This document shows positions 22,335 through 29,844 of a stretch of DNA of 64,000 nucleotides, in pieces. The notes under the pieces are model-generated. The model ran no database searches, was not told the DNA's origin, and saw only the letters and a program-made list of their open reading frames with translations. Source of the DNA: a virus; IMG/VR virus record IMGVR_UViG_3300042261_002385, positions 372,001 to 436,000 of that record; one strand, 5' to 3'. Position 1 is the stretch's first letter; every line of letters starts with the position of its first letter. A program made the position numbers and the translations under genes.

Positions 22335-22981
22335 GTTTTGATATAATAATTAAACCAAGTTCCAGAATTAGACCAAGTCACATCTAATAAAATTTTACTT
22401 AGTGGTGGTCCGAAAATTTTATAAGTTATAAAGTGTGATCCAACTGGTAATAGATTCCAAATAGACTGAGTCAACTCTACAGGAAAACAAACATCATTTG
22501 TGAATACAACAACAGGTTTTTCAAAGTCAAATTGCAAAATGTCATCGTTTAATAAAATGACATTATTGAAATCGTGTTCTAACCTTTCTAGAAGTTCAAC
22601 TGCATATACGTGTCGACCGGTCACAATCTCAACTCCTACAATATTTTCAAAATCTGAAATTAGAGACATATGCAGACAAATTTTTCCGACACCACTACCT
22701 ACGTCGATGAAAGTATCTATACCTTTGTTATGCTTACAAATCTCTTTGTGAATTGTCTCAACACCTGACTTAGTAATCTCACCATACACAAACTTCTTAT
22801 CGTCATAAATAAGTGATTTTTTTTGTTGAATAGTTTTGTCTAAATCTTCCAATGAATATACTTTATCACTAAATTCATTTTGAATTTTACTTGGATCTTC
22901 AGGTAAAAGATTGTTTAAAGTCATTTTGATATTAACATACTTGTCATATATTGTTTCTAACAAATTATCCAACTTAGTCAT
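22331..22981 (-). CDS. SAM-dependent methyltransferase, DOT1-like
   Basis: 216 residues. KFVYGEITKSGVETIHK followed by TFIDVGSGVGKICLHMSL, then VGVEIVTGRHVYAVELL and LLNDDILQFDF. The 'YGE(I/L)T ... F(I/L)D(V/L)GSG(V)G ... G(V/I)E' series is the layout of the DOT1/histone H3K79 methyltransferase superfamily, also present in some bacteria. The target in a phage is unknown (protein Lys or other). No membrane segment. Start chosen at ATG 22981. Confidence 0.82.
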   Translation of the reverse strand: MTKLDNLLETIYDKYVNIKMTLNNLLPEDPSKIQNEFSDKVYSLEDLDKTIQQKKSLIYDDKKFVYGEITKSGVETIHKEICKHNKGIDTFIDVGSGVGKICLHMSLISDFENIVGVEIVTGRHVYAVELLERLEHDFNNVILLNDDILQFDFEKPVVVFTNDVCFPVELTQSIWNLLPVGSHFITYKIFGPPLSKILLDVTWSNSGTWFNYYIKT

Positions 22982-23106
22982 ACTATTTTATAATTTGAAA
23001 CATTTTATGTTTAGATCATCTAAACTTTTTCAACAAATCTATTCAGTTATTAACATCCAGACAACCTTTTAGAAGAATTAACGTATCTTTATAAAAAATT
23101 AATTAT

Positions 23107-23349
23107 ATGATGTTATCTTACTTACTTCTACTTTGCACACTTTATTTAGTGTGGTCTTTTAACTTATCTTGTCTCGTTTTTCTTATAGAACAGGGATATT
23201 TCAGTCACAAATTTTGGACACGTTCACTTAGGTCTACTTTTGTGATGCCACCATTTGCAATATTGGTTTATTCGGTAATTTTCTTTAAAGAATCGGTTAG
23301 TGTTAATTGGGAAAATCTTAAGATGGTTATGACAAAAAGAAAAGATTAA
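23107..23349 (+). CDS. Small membrane protein
   Basis: 80 residues with a long N-terminal hydrophobic stretch (LSYLLLLCTLYLVWSFNLSC) and a second segment (FVMPPFAILVYSVIFF), then a Lys-rich tail. Inner membrane. Convergent, overlapping the 23346 gene by 4 bases. Confidence 0.7.
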   Translation: MMLSYLLLLCTLYLVWSFNLSCLVFLIEQGYFSHKFWTRSLRSTFVMPPFAILVYSVIFFKESVSVNWENLKMVMTKRKD

Positions 23350-23462
23350 AACTTTTCTTTTTGATTATTAGACCATTCAAAGTAATCTTTTCTATCTCTG
23401 ACAACAGTTGTAGTTAATAATGTCAATGAAAAAAGTGACAATATAAATAAAATTATTTCCAT
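23346..23462 (-). CDS. 38-residue membrane peptide
   Basis: ATG at 23462, stop at 23346. Hydrophobic MEIILFILSLFSLTLLTTTV followed by VRDRKDYFEWSNNQKEKF. Single-span with charged tail. Support is compositional only. Confidence 0.5.
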   Translation of the reverse strand: MEIILFILSLFSLTLLTTTVVRDRKDYFEWSNNQKEKF

Positions 23463-23549
23463 AGTCTATATATTCTTTAAATCGAAAAAAAGTGTAAATA
23501 ACAGTTTAACAAATTGTTAATTATATTTGGTCAAATAAATAATAATCAC

Positions 23550-23557
23550 TATATTTG
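23550..23557 (+). promoter_or_regulatory. Host-type promoter: TTTG-N20-TATATTTG
   Basis: -33 TTTG at 23526-23529, -7 box TATATTTG at 23550-23557; ATG follows after 4 bases (23562), so the mRNA may be leaderless. Confidence 0.75.
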
Positions 23558-23561
23558 TTAA

Positions 23562-23798
23562 ATGAAAAGGATAAAACTCTTACCAATTTTAATTTTCACT
23601 TTTGTGACTGGTATTTTAGTTTTTAAATTTTCCAGTCGGCCATCTGGCTGTAAAACTATCGTTATACTACAAAATGGAGAATCCATAAATTGTAAATGGA
23701 TTAACTCATACAACTCTGGGTTTTCAAGTATCCGTAAGTGTGATGGTTCTGATTTTCAAACAGCAACTGCAAATATTAAACAAGTCATAAATAAATAA
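23562..23798 (+). CDS. Small membrane-anchored protein
   Basis: 78 residues. N-terminal anchor MKRIKLLPILIFTFVTGILV, then a short beta-rich domain with Cys (CKTIVILQNGESINCKW). Probably periplasmic-facing. Next gene starts two bases after the stop. Confidence 0.72.
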   Translation: MKRIKLLPILIFTFVTGILVFKFSSRPSGCKTIVILQNGESINCKWINSYNSGFSSIRKCDGSDFQTATANIKQVINK

Positions 23799-23799
23799 G

Positions 23800-24105
23800 A
23801 TGAAAAATTTTAAATCATTCTCACCTAAAGTTGATGAAAAAAGAAGATTAGTCTTAACTCGTTTTTATACTGGCGTTAAAGACTCTAACTCTTTTTGCTA
23901 TCAGATAACTAAGATTACAAAAGTCGGAACTTTAGATAAAAAGTTTAAACCACTCTATGCTTTCGGAACAGACGACTTTAACTCAGTTAAATCATTCTCA
24001 CATAGTGGTAACGGTCAACCAGTTAAAGTCTTCAGAAAACCTTTTAAATCAGTATTCGGAGTTGAAAAGAAAAACGATCCAGTCAGTGTTTGGCGAAAAA
24101 TATAA
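23800..24105 (+). CDS. Unknown basic protein
   Basis: 101 residues, Lys/Phe/Ser-rich (MKNFKSFSPKVDEKRRLVLTR). The first seven residues slightly recall the capsid leader but lack LFE. No domain recognised. Confidence 0.7.
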   Translation: MKNFKSFSPKVDEKRRLVLTRFYTGVKDSNSFCYQITKITKVGTLDKKFKPLYAFGTDDFNSVKSFSHSGNGQPVKVFRKPFKSVFGVEKKNDPVSVWRKI

Positions 24106-24144
24106 CTGTAAAAAAACCAGAAATCTATACACGTTATTTTTAAC

Positions 24145-24154
24145 TTAATATATA
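24145..24154 (+). promoter_or_regulatory. Late-type promoter motif TTAATATATA
   Basis: TTAATATATAAAAGAAAAAA, 18 bases before the holin-candidate ATG at 24173. Strong form of the motif. Confidence 0.7.
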
Positions 24155-24172
24155 AAAGAAAAAATAACGCTT

Positions 24173-24346
24173 ATGAAACTAACTAAAGAACAATTGCTTG
24201 GAATCGTAAGACACACACTAACATTTGTTGGTGGTATCGTTGTAATGAAGGGACTTGTAGATGAAGCTACAGTAACTGAAATTACAGGTGGTGTTCTTAC
24301 TTTAGCTGGAGCCATTTGGTCTATCATCGCTAAAAACAAGGCGTAA
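24173..24346 (+). CDS. Holin candidate (Pam3-gp28-like)
   Basis: 57 residues, ATG 24173, stop 24344-24346. LLGIVRHTLTFVGGIVVMKG - LVDEATVTEITGGVLTLAGA - IWSIIAKNKA: two Gly-rich hydrophobic helices with a short acidic turn and Lys-rich end. The R-H-x-L-T...GG...KGL-V-D-E pattern resembles a small-holin family. It would permeabilise the inner membrane to release the endolysin encoded at 442. It is monocistronic, with a late-type promoter and a terminator, which fits a timed lysis gene. Confidence 0.78.
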   Translation: MKLTKEQLLGIVRHTLTFVGGIVVMKGLVDEATVTEITGGVLTLAGAIWSIIAKNKA

Positions 24347-24370
24347 TAGTCACTTAAGAAAAAAAATTAA

Positions 24371-24395
24371 AACCCACTTAATAGTGGGTTTTTTA
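24371..24395 (+). terminator. Rho-independent terminator
   Basis: AACCCACT-TAAT-AGTGGGTT followed by T-rich sequence, 25 bases after the holin candidate. Confidence 0.9.
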
Positions 24396-24419
24396 TTTTG
24401 TATTGTAATCATTTATTGT

Positions 24420-24427
24420 TATATTTG
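24420..24427 (+). promoter_or_regulatory. Host-type promoter TATATTTG
   Basis: -33 TTTG near 24397-24400 and -7 box TATATTTG, then leader AAATAAATCCACT and ATG 24444. Confidence 0.75.
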
Positions 24428-24443
24428 TAGAAATAAATCCACT

Positions 24444-24722
24444 ATGAAAAAATTTGAATCAAGTCGTTTAACAGAAGGAAATAAGTTATTTCCAACTCAA
24501 ATCTTATTATCAAGCAAAGGGGTCGTGGTAAAAAAACCAGGTATGTTTTCATCAGAAGAAAAAGTAATACCTTACTCACAAATTACTTATATTAATATTA
24601 ACACACCACTAGTCGGTTTCTCAAGTATTGAAATCGGAACCGAAAATCAACCAGTCATAATCGGTGGTCTTCTTAAAAGAGAAGTGGAGGAAATTCAAAG
24701 TTTAATTTTAGAAACGTTATAA
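24444..24722 (+). CDS. Small PH-like beta protein
   Basis: 92 residues from ATG 24444, just after the promoter (a longer frame would include the promoter). LLSSKGVVVKKPGMFSSEE then KVIPYSQITYININTPLVG and IEIGTENQPVIIGGL, ending in a helix (REVEEIQSLILETL): the strand order and final helix resemble bacterial PH (bPH) domains. Fold inference only. Confidence 0.72.
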   Translation: MKKFESSRLTEGNKLFPTQILLSSKGVVVKKPGMFSSEEKVIPYSQITYININTPLVGFSSIEIGTENQPVIIGGLLKREVEEIQSLILETL

Positions 24723-24733
24723 ATTTAATTATT

Positions 24734-24823
24734 ATGAGCACGGAAATTTTAGCAGCAATTATGACACCAGTTGTTATTTTTAGTATTTTAATTATTGCAA
24801 CAATCAAAGATAAACGCAACTAA
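24734..24823 (+). CDS. 29-residue membrane peptide
   Basis: MSTEILAAIMTPVVIFSILI then IATIKDKRN; one membrane span. TAATG overlap with the next gene supports translation. Confidence 0.5.
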   Translation: MSTEILAAIMTPVVIFSILIIATIKDKRN

Positions 24824-25020
24824 TGGTTGTTATATGCAGAGATAATAAAGACTATGAAAGGTTCCTAAAAATTGGCGAGAAGTATTTCGTTATAGAAATT
24901 CTTTGTCAAGAAAACCAATTTTGGTATAGAATTGAAGGATTGAATACTATTTTCAGCTACTTTCGATTCTACCCAGTAGACCTTATTAGACAACAAAAGA
25001 TTGAAGATTTAGGTATCTAA
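24823..25020 (+). CDS. Small SH3-like protein with shared C-terminal motif
   Basis: 65 residues: MVVICRDNKDYERFLKIGEK then YFVIEILC..., ending DLIRQQKIEDLGI. Opening and length match the short beta-barrel group at 10947 and 45168; the end is a clear C-terminal motif. ATG overlaps the upstream stop. Confidence 0.75.
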   Translation: MVVICRDNKDYERFLKIGEKYFVIEILCQENQFWYRIEGLNTIFSYFRFYPVDLIRQQKIEDLGI

Positions 25021-25022
25021 AA

Positions 25023-25032
25023 TTAATATATA
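25023..25032 (+). promoter_or_regulatory. Late-type promoter motif TTAATATATA
   Basis: TTAATATATAA ending 4-5 bases before ATG 25037. Confidence 0.65.
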
Positions 25033-25036
25033 ACCT

Positions 25037-25594
25037 ATGAGGTTATTAAATTTCGAGCTTTTTTGTGAAGCCTACAACAAACCAAGAGCTGGTGGTAAAC
25101 GTCGTTGGTCAGTCAAATATAAGAAGAAAATTGATTGTAGTAATCCAAAAGGATTTTCTCAAAAACAATATTGTAAAAGAAAACGTAGAGGTGGTCACTA
25201 TAAAACAGAATCAGTTGATAATGATTTTATAAAAAATACTCTTGGTCATATATTCTTAGAAGTATCTGATGTTAGTGATTGGTTTTTTTCGGTAGAAGGC
25301 GATATTTTTAGTAACTACTATGAAGTTTATATATCATTTGGTGATTCTGAACCATATCGAGGAGATGAAGGTGATGAATATCAACAAAGACAAATTTCTA
25401 AAGAATTAATAGATTGTATAAAAAGATCTATAGATTTTATGGACGGTGAAGATTTTTATTATAATTTACTTTTTTGTTCAGAATATTCATCCGACCCTGG
25501 TGAAGATTATATAGATACAATAGATATTGAAGATTTGAAACCAGGTCAATCAATGTTAGAAAATGAATCTATCAGAATAAAATTTTCTAAATAG
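25037..25594 (+). CDS. Leader-bearing protein with basic Cys motif
   Basis: 185 residues. Leader MRLLNFELFCEAYN (F-C-E). Then an Arg/Lys-rich part with RRWSVKYKKKIDCSNPKGFS and QKQYCKRKRRGG, a conserved short basic motif seen in several phage proteins. The C-terminal ~120 residues are acidic. The combination of leader and basic patch would suit a DNA-associated internal head protein (inference). Confidence 0.75.
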   Translation: MRLLNFELFCEAYNKPRAGGKRRWSVKYKKKIDCSNPKGFSQKQYCKRKRRGGHYKTESVDNDFIKNTLGHIFLEVSDVSDWFFSVEGDIFSNYYEVYISFGDSEPYRGDEGDEYQQRQISKELIDCIKRSIDFMDGEDFYYNLLFCSEYSSDPGEDYIDTIDIEDLKPGQSMLENESIRIKFSK

Positions 25595-25631
25595 TTTAAT
25601 CTTTTTTTCCAATAGACATATAACTCTTACT

Positions 25632-25991
25632 ATGAGTTTATTCTATTTCTTTACAATTGTTTTTATTCTATGGGAGCTTAACACTCTCATTTTTACAAAG
25701 TCATATAACGATTTTTTAGAGTCAAGTATTCAAAGAATTCAAACACAGAAAGTCACTACAGATGATATTGTTTTTTCACTTTTTAACCTTTCTTATTTTA
25801 TTTGGACATCAATAGGAATATTTACCAATCAATATCTGTTTTTTTTACTACTTCTTATTTTAGGAGTTGTTAGTGCAACTGTTTCTAAAAAGATTAAAAA
25901 ATCTAATATAGACAGAATTCTATTACACAGGAGAATCGATGCTGTTATTTCAATCGTAATATTAGTTTTGATTTGGTTCAGTCGGTATTAA
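25632..25991 (+). CDS. Membrane protein, four spans
   Basis: 119 residues with hydrophobic segments at the N-terminus (FYFFTIVFILWELNTLIF), middle (two, including YLFFLLLLILGVVSA) and C-terminus (AVISIVILVLIWFS). Inner membrane, no family recognised. The loop carries a Lys-rich patch. Confidence 0.75.
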   Translation: MSLFYFFTIVFILWELNTLIFTKSYNDFLESSIQRIQTQKVTTDDIVFSLFNLSYFIWTSIGIFTNQYLFFLLLLILGVVSATVSKKIKKSNIDRILLHRRIDAVISIVILVLIWFSRY

Positions 25992-26000
25992 ATCAAATCG

Positions 26001-26084
26001 ATGAAAAGATTAATCTTAAAAGTATTACTGTGGTGGAGCCTCAAATATAAAAAAAATAAAAGAAAGTCAATTTGGGATTTATGA
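26001..26084 (+). CDS. 27-residue basic peptide
   Basis: MKRLILKVLLWWSLKYKKNK then RKSIWDL. Amphipathic, Lys/Trp-rich. The TGA overlaps the ATG of the next gene. Low support. Confidence 0.4.
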   Translation: MKRLILKVLLWWSLKYKKNKRKSIWDL

Positions 26085-26395
26085 TGTCAGAAAAAAATGA
26101 ATTAAATGTAGTTCAGAGTCACATTAATAAAATATACGAACTTTTTAAATCACAATCAAAACTAAATTATGTCACTCCATCTATACCAGGTCAACAAATT
26201 GTCGACTATCTTCAAATAGACAAGTCAGAGTATTACCACTTCTTTAATTTGATGTGCTATGAACTAAAAGTGCTTTCTATAAATCCAGGAACAGATGAAG
26301 TGTCTTATCATTGGCAGGAAAATGATTATGGATTACTAGAACCACTCAGAACTCAACTTGAAAGAGATATTAAAATTGATGAACTAGGTATATGA
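26081..26395 (+). CDS. Unknown protein with shared C-terminal motif
   Basis: 104 residues from ATG 26081 (ATGA overlap with the upstream peptide). Helical, and ends TQLERDIKIDELGI, a good C-terminal motif. ATGA overlap with the next tagged gene. No domain recognised. Confidence 0.75.
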   Translation: MMSEKNELNVVQSHINKIYELFKSQSKLNYVTPSIPGQQIVDYLQIDKSEYYHFFNLMCYELKVLSINPGTDEVSYHWQENDYGLLEPLRTQLERDIKIDELGI

Positions 26396-26616
26396 GAGTA
26401 GGTGATATTGTTAGATTAAAATCTGAACACTATTTAAATCAGTTCATTAAAGGAGACTGTTCTATAACACAAGTAGTTAAATATAATAATAAACATAGAA
26501 GGACTCGATATCATATTAAAAATAGTCAAGATTGCATGACTTGGGTATATTTAGAAGAAATAGATTTAATAAGTGATTTAAGAGACCAAAGACTATCAAT
26601 GATAGGTATCAAATAA
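26392..26616 (+). CDS. Small SH3-like protein with shared C-terminal motif
   Basis: 74 residues: MRVGDIVRLKSEHYLNQFIK, then basic strands, ending SDLRDQRLSMIGIK. The GDIVRLK opening is typical of SH3-like/KOW small barrels. Belongs with 10692, 24823 and 45168. Confidence 0.75.
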   Translation: MRVGDIVRLKSEHYLNQFIKGDCSITQVVKYNNKHRRTRYHIKNSQDCMTWVYLEEIDLISDLRDQRLSMIGIK

Positions 26617-26617
26617 A

Positions 26618-26628
26618 TAAATATATAA
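26618..26628 (+). promoter_or_regulatory. Late-type promoter motif variant
   Basis: TAAATATATAA ending 4 bases before the TerC-like ATG at 26633. Confidence 0.55.
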
Positions 26629-26632
26629 GTAT

Positions 26633-27286
26633 ATGTTAACAACCATCTTTATTATCTTAAACATTGTTTTATTAGAAATTGTTCTAAGCATTGACAATGC
26701 GGCTGTCTTATCAACTATGGTAGGACAACTTCCAAAATCTGAACAAAAAAAGGCACTGACTTGGGGAATCTTTGGAGCTTATATCTTTAGAGGTTTGGCA
26801 CTTCTTTTTGCGACCATTTTAATTAAGTTGACTTGGTTAAAAGTAGTCGGTGGTCTTTACTTAGTATATTTAGGAATTAAATCACTAAGTCTCCAATCAG
26901 ATAGTAAAGAAAAACACCCAGTCAAATTACCGTTCTTAAATACATTTTGGTCAACTGTCGTTATGGTCGAATTTATGGATATTATTTTTAGCATTGACAA
27001 TATATTTTCAGCAGTCGCATTTACCAACAACTTCTGGGTAATTTGTTTAGGGGTTTTTATAGGCATTTTAGCTATTCGTTTTGCTACAACTAAAATGATT
27101 GAGTTAGTGAAAAAAATACCAGTTATTGAAAAAATAGCTTTTGTAGTAATCGGTGTGTTAGGTATAAAATTAGTCTTATCTTCTTTCTTTCCTGAATTAA
27201 CATCTGAACTAGTTGACTTAGTTTTTTCACTTGGAACACTAGTCGCTTTTTTGACACCGGTTTTAATTAACAAGCTCAGTAAATAG
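26633..27286 (+). CDS. TerC/YkoY-family integral membrane protein
   Basis: 217 residues, about seven hydrophobic helices. Two copies of the family signature are present: EIVLSIDNAAVLSTMV in helix 1 and MDIIFSIDNIFSAVAF in the middle, each with the acidic Asp-Asn pair expected for metal binding. TerC relatives export manganese or associate with tellurite resistance and metalation of secreted proteins. Complete length for the YkoY-type subfamily. Unusual in a phage. Could alter host metal balance or envelope function; inference only. Confidence 0.9.
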   Translation: MLTTIFIILNIVLLEIVLSIDNAAVLSTMVGQLPKSEQKKALTWGIFGAYIFRGLALLFATILIKLTWLKVVGGLYLVYLGIKSLSLQSDSKEKHPVKLPFLNTFWSTVVMVEFMDIIFSIDNIFSAVAFTNNFWVICLGVFIGILAIRFATTKMIELVKKIPVIEKIAFVVIGVLGIKLVLSSFFPELTSELVDLVFSLGTLVAFLTPVLINKLSK

Positions 27287-27296
27287 TTTTTGATAT

Positions 27297-27306
27297 TTAA
27301 TATATA
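27297..27306 (+). promoter_or_regulatory. Late-type promoter motif TTAATATATA
   Basis: TTAATATATA ending 4 bases before ATG 27311. Confidence 0.65.
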
Positions 27307-27310
27307 ATAT

Positions 27311-27601
27311 ATGAAATTAAAACATTTACAAGACTTTGCGCAAACAAGATTTGGAGGAGCTGAAAAAATAGCTAACACGGCTAAAGACAAAGGTGGACTA
27401 GCACTATTGACCTGGAGACACTTTAAAGTTAAACTTCCTTACTATAAAAAGGCTGCTGAGGGTGAACTGGATTTAGAACAAGCAAAAAAAGAGTTTGATA
27501 AAACCCTAAAGTCAATTAATCTAAACATGACTCAAACTGAGTTTCAAACTGAAGTAGGTAGACTTGAAGTCTTAGGTGAGTTACTTATTAAAAACTCTTA
27601 G
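27311..27601 (+). CDS. Helical protein, function unknown
   Basis: 96 residues, mostly helical: MKLKHLQDFAQTRFGGAEKI ... and LNMTQTEFQTEVGRLEVLGE. The first nine residues vaguely recall the capsid leader. Convergent with the racemase (4-base overlap). Driven by a late-type promoter, so perhaps structural. Confidence 0.7.
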   Translation: MKLKHLQDFAQTRFGGAEKIANTAKDKGGLALLTWRHFKVKLPYYKKAAEGELDLEQAKKEFDKTLKSINLNMTQTEFQTEVGRLEVLGELLIKNS

Positions 27602-28371
27602 ATAGTTACTCTTTGAGAATTTATTTTCTGACCAATTAATTGTAACGATTCTCTATCAAATTCATCACTACTACCGGTTGTAAAATACTTACACGTTCCA
27701 CCTAAACTTGGTTCTATTCCTAAAGCGGAAATATAATCAACTATAATATCATCCTGAGAAATAATCTTAATATCTGGATATAATTCCTTGATGATATCTT
27801 TTAAAATGATGTAGTGTGTGCATGCTAATAAAATTGTGTCAATATCATTGTTTAAGTTAAACAATTCAGATAAATCCGACTTAATTATCTCTAAACCTTC
27901 AGATGTATTGAATTCACCAGTTTCAACCAACTGAGCCCAATTTGGACAACTTAAAGCCGTAACTCTGTCTAAAGACTTTTGATAAACACCCAAATGTATT
28001 GTTTTAGACGTTCCTAACACACCTAAATGATCATACTTGACTCTCTTTACCCAATCAATTGTTGGTGTGATTATATCAATTGTATTTGATGAATAGGTAG
28101 ATAACGAACAAGCTGTATTACAAGCTACAATGTTTGTTTTACATCCTGACTGATTCAAAAAATCTAAACCACGAGTGGTTAGTGATACAATTTCTTGAGA
28201 ATCAAGTTCTCCATATGGTGCTGTAAGATTGTCACCTAAGAAAACAAAGTCATAGTCTGGAAACTTTTTACGAAGTGTCGTCAATATAAAAAGACCACCA
28301 TATCCAGAATCAAAAACACCGATAGGATTATAAGATGAGTTAAACTCAAGATATAATTTTAACCACTTCAT
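27598..28371 (-). CDS. murI: Glutamate racemase with N-terminal leader
   Basis: 257 residues. IGVFDSGYGGL (residues 17-27), FLGDNLTAPYG (44-54), VACNTAC with catalytic Cys84, and LLACTHYIIL with Cys184/His186 are the core MurI motifs; both catalytic cysteines are present. It interconverts L- and D-glutamate, supplying D-Glu for peptidoglycan. The first ~15 residues (MKWLKLYLEFNSSYN) extend beyond normal MurI and resemble the capsid-targeting leader. The gene directly upstream (28368) also has such a leader. Enzyme confidence is high; packaging in the head is inference. Confidence 0.93.
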   Translation of the reverse strand: MKWLKLYLEFNSSYNPIGVFDSGYGGLFILTTLRKKFPDYDFVFLGDNLTAPYGELDSQEIVSLTTRGLDFLNQSGCKTNIVACNTACSLSTYSSNTIDIITPTIDWVKRVKYDHLGVLGTSKTIHLGVYQKSLDRVTALSCPNWAQLVETGEFNTSEGLEIIKSDLSELFNLNNDIDTILLACTHYIILKDIIKELYPDIKIISQDDIIVDYISALGIEPSLGGTCKYFTTGSSDEFDRESLQLIGQKINSQRVTI

Positions 28372-28703
28372 ATATTTTGGTCCTGTAGATATCTTTCAAC
28401 TTGAGTTTTAAAAACTTCAAAATCAGAAGGAATAGTTTTGAATTTAGACTGCCTTATGAAAATTTCTTGATTTCCATTTTTTTCTAAACTATAACCAAGA
28501 TGTGTTTTTTTAATTATCTCACCTGTCGGTAGTTGTGCTGTCGACTCGTCTATAAACTCACCACCGATATTGGAAATAAACATTACTTCTGAATTTGAAA
28601 AATCATTTGGATCATACTCTTTAGTTTGACCATGACTTCTCATCACGGTTCTTAAATCATTTAGACCCTCCTTAATATAATCTTTATATCTTTTAACTTT
28701 CAT
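28368..28703 (-). CDS. Leader-bearing small protein
   Basis: 111 residues. Leader MKVKRYKDYIKEGLND (I-K-E site), close in style to T4 internal-protein leaders. The body is beta-rich (GGEFIDESTAQLPTGEIIKK). ATGA overlap with the racemase gene and adjacency to the tail/fibre gene suggest late co-expression. Function unknown. Confidence 0.75.
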   Translation of the reverse strand: MKVKRYKDYIKEGLNDLRTVMRSHGQTKEYDPNDFSNSEVMFISNIGGEFIDESTAQLPTGEIIKKTHLGYSLEKNGNQEIFIRQSKFKTIPSDFEVFKTQVERYLQDQNI

Positions 28704-29806
28704 TACGCTCTAGTAATTGCAAATTGTTGTATTGAATCAAGTCCCCAATCACCTCCCCAGTTGGTTGTTCCACATGATGTAGTGGTTGAACCAGCTGGTG
28801 TGAGTTGTTTATATCCTAACAATTCGTCAAGTGAATAAAGAACATACTCTGCTGAATAAACATCTTCTGATCCAACGACAGCAACTATCCAAGCTGAGTC
28901 ATTAAGTAAGAAACTACCTTCTTTATAGTAGGCTATAACGCTTGTAGGATGTGTGACTCCATCTGGAATAGAAATTGGATAAAATAAGTTTTCTTCTAAT
29001 TGGTTAAAAGCAAACCAACTTAATGGTGTTTGGTAATAAATGAATTGATTATTTGAGTGTGTTGCTGCGTAACTAGCTGCTGATAAAGGTGTCAACGTTT
29101 GTGCTCCAGAACCGTAAGCCTCAAATGTTATACCTGTTATTAGTCCACAAGCTGGAGGAGCAGAACCAGTCGTTACACTTGCAGTAAATGAAAATATTTG
29201 TTTGTCAAGATTCATAACACGATCGAGATATAAAGTATATGTGGTTGAATAACTAGCATTTGATGAAAAATTTATAGTAGCATCAGTAACTTTTAAGTCA
29301 TCATACGTAATTTCAGTTGCTGGAATAATATCACCTGTATCATCTTTAACTAAACGAGCATATCTTGGTAACAAAGAAACTGAGATTACTGGTGCATCAA
29401 AGGTTACAGTCAAAGTATTTAAGTCTACAAATTCAGGGGTGATACCATTGGTAGTAGATATTTCAGTGGGTCTAAAACTTTCTCTAGACTTTTGTAATTG
29501 AGCAGCTACAGTAGGAGCTCCAGAAACAAACGGTGGAAAAACTCTATGTTTCTTTTGGTCATAAGTATTTGTTTCATCCCAACCTAAATCACCATTTGGT
29601 TCTTTTTCAACATCTACATAGAAAGTTTCATCAATTCTATCCCAGCAGAGACTTATGTAAGTAATTTCTTTTTCATCTTCTATAATAATTCTACCTCTTG
29701 AATCGATTTGCCTTTCAAGACCAGAACCTTTTAAAGCTGCACTCCAAGCCACTTGACCAACAATTGAAAGTAAATTTACGACTCGGTTAGTATCATCTAT
29801 AGCCAT
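28703..29806 (-). CDS. Tail/fibre structural protein (paralog of 29845)
   Basis: 367 residues. The N-terminal region (CWDRIDETFYVDVE; FPPFVSGAPTVAAQLQKSRE) and C-terminal region (YVLYSLDELLGYKQLTPAGS and WGGDWGLDSIQQFAITRA) align by eye with the protein encoded at 29845; the middle is shorter. Beta-rich, Ser/Thr/Tyr-rich, no signal peptide: typical of fibre or baseplate adhesins. Promoter on the minus strand is the strong late form. Exact virion position unknown. Confidence 0.82.
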   Translation of the reverse strand: MAIDDTNRVVNLLSIVGQVAWSAALKGSGLERQIDSRGRIIIEDEKEITYISLCWDRIDETFYVDVEKEPNGDLGWDETNTYDQKKHRVFPPFVSGAPTVAAQLQKSRESFRPTEISTTNGITPEFVDLNTLTVTFDAPVISVSLLPRYARLVKDDTGDIIPATEITYDDLKVTDATINFSSNASYSTTYTLYLDRVMNLDKQIFSFTASVTTGSAPPACGLITGITFEAYGSGAQTLTPLSAASYAATHSNNQFIYYQTPLSWFAFNQLEENLFYPISIPDGVTHPTSVIAYYKEGSFLLNDSAWIVAVVGSEDVYSAEYVLYSLDELLGYKQLTPAGSTTTSCGTTNWGGDWGLDSIQQFAITRA

Positions 29807-29823
29807 ATCACATTTTTTTCTTT

Positions 29824-29833
29824 TATATATTAA
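29824..29833 (-). promoter_or_regulatory. Late-type promoter motif TTAATATATA (minus)
   Basis: Minus strand TTAATATATAAAAGAAAAAA, 17 bases before ATG 29806; strong form shared with 17185 and 24145. Confidence 0.7.
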
Positions 29834-29844
29834 TTCTCAAAAAC

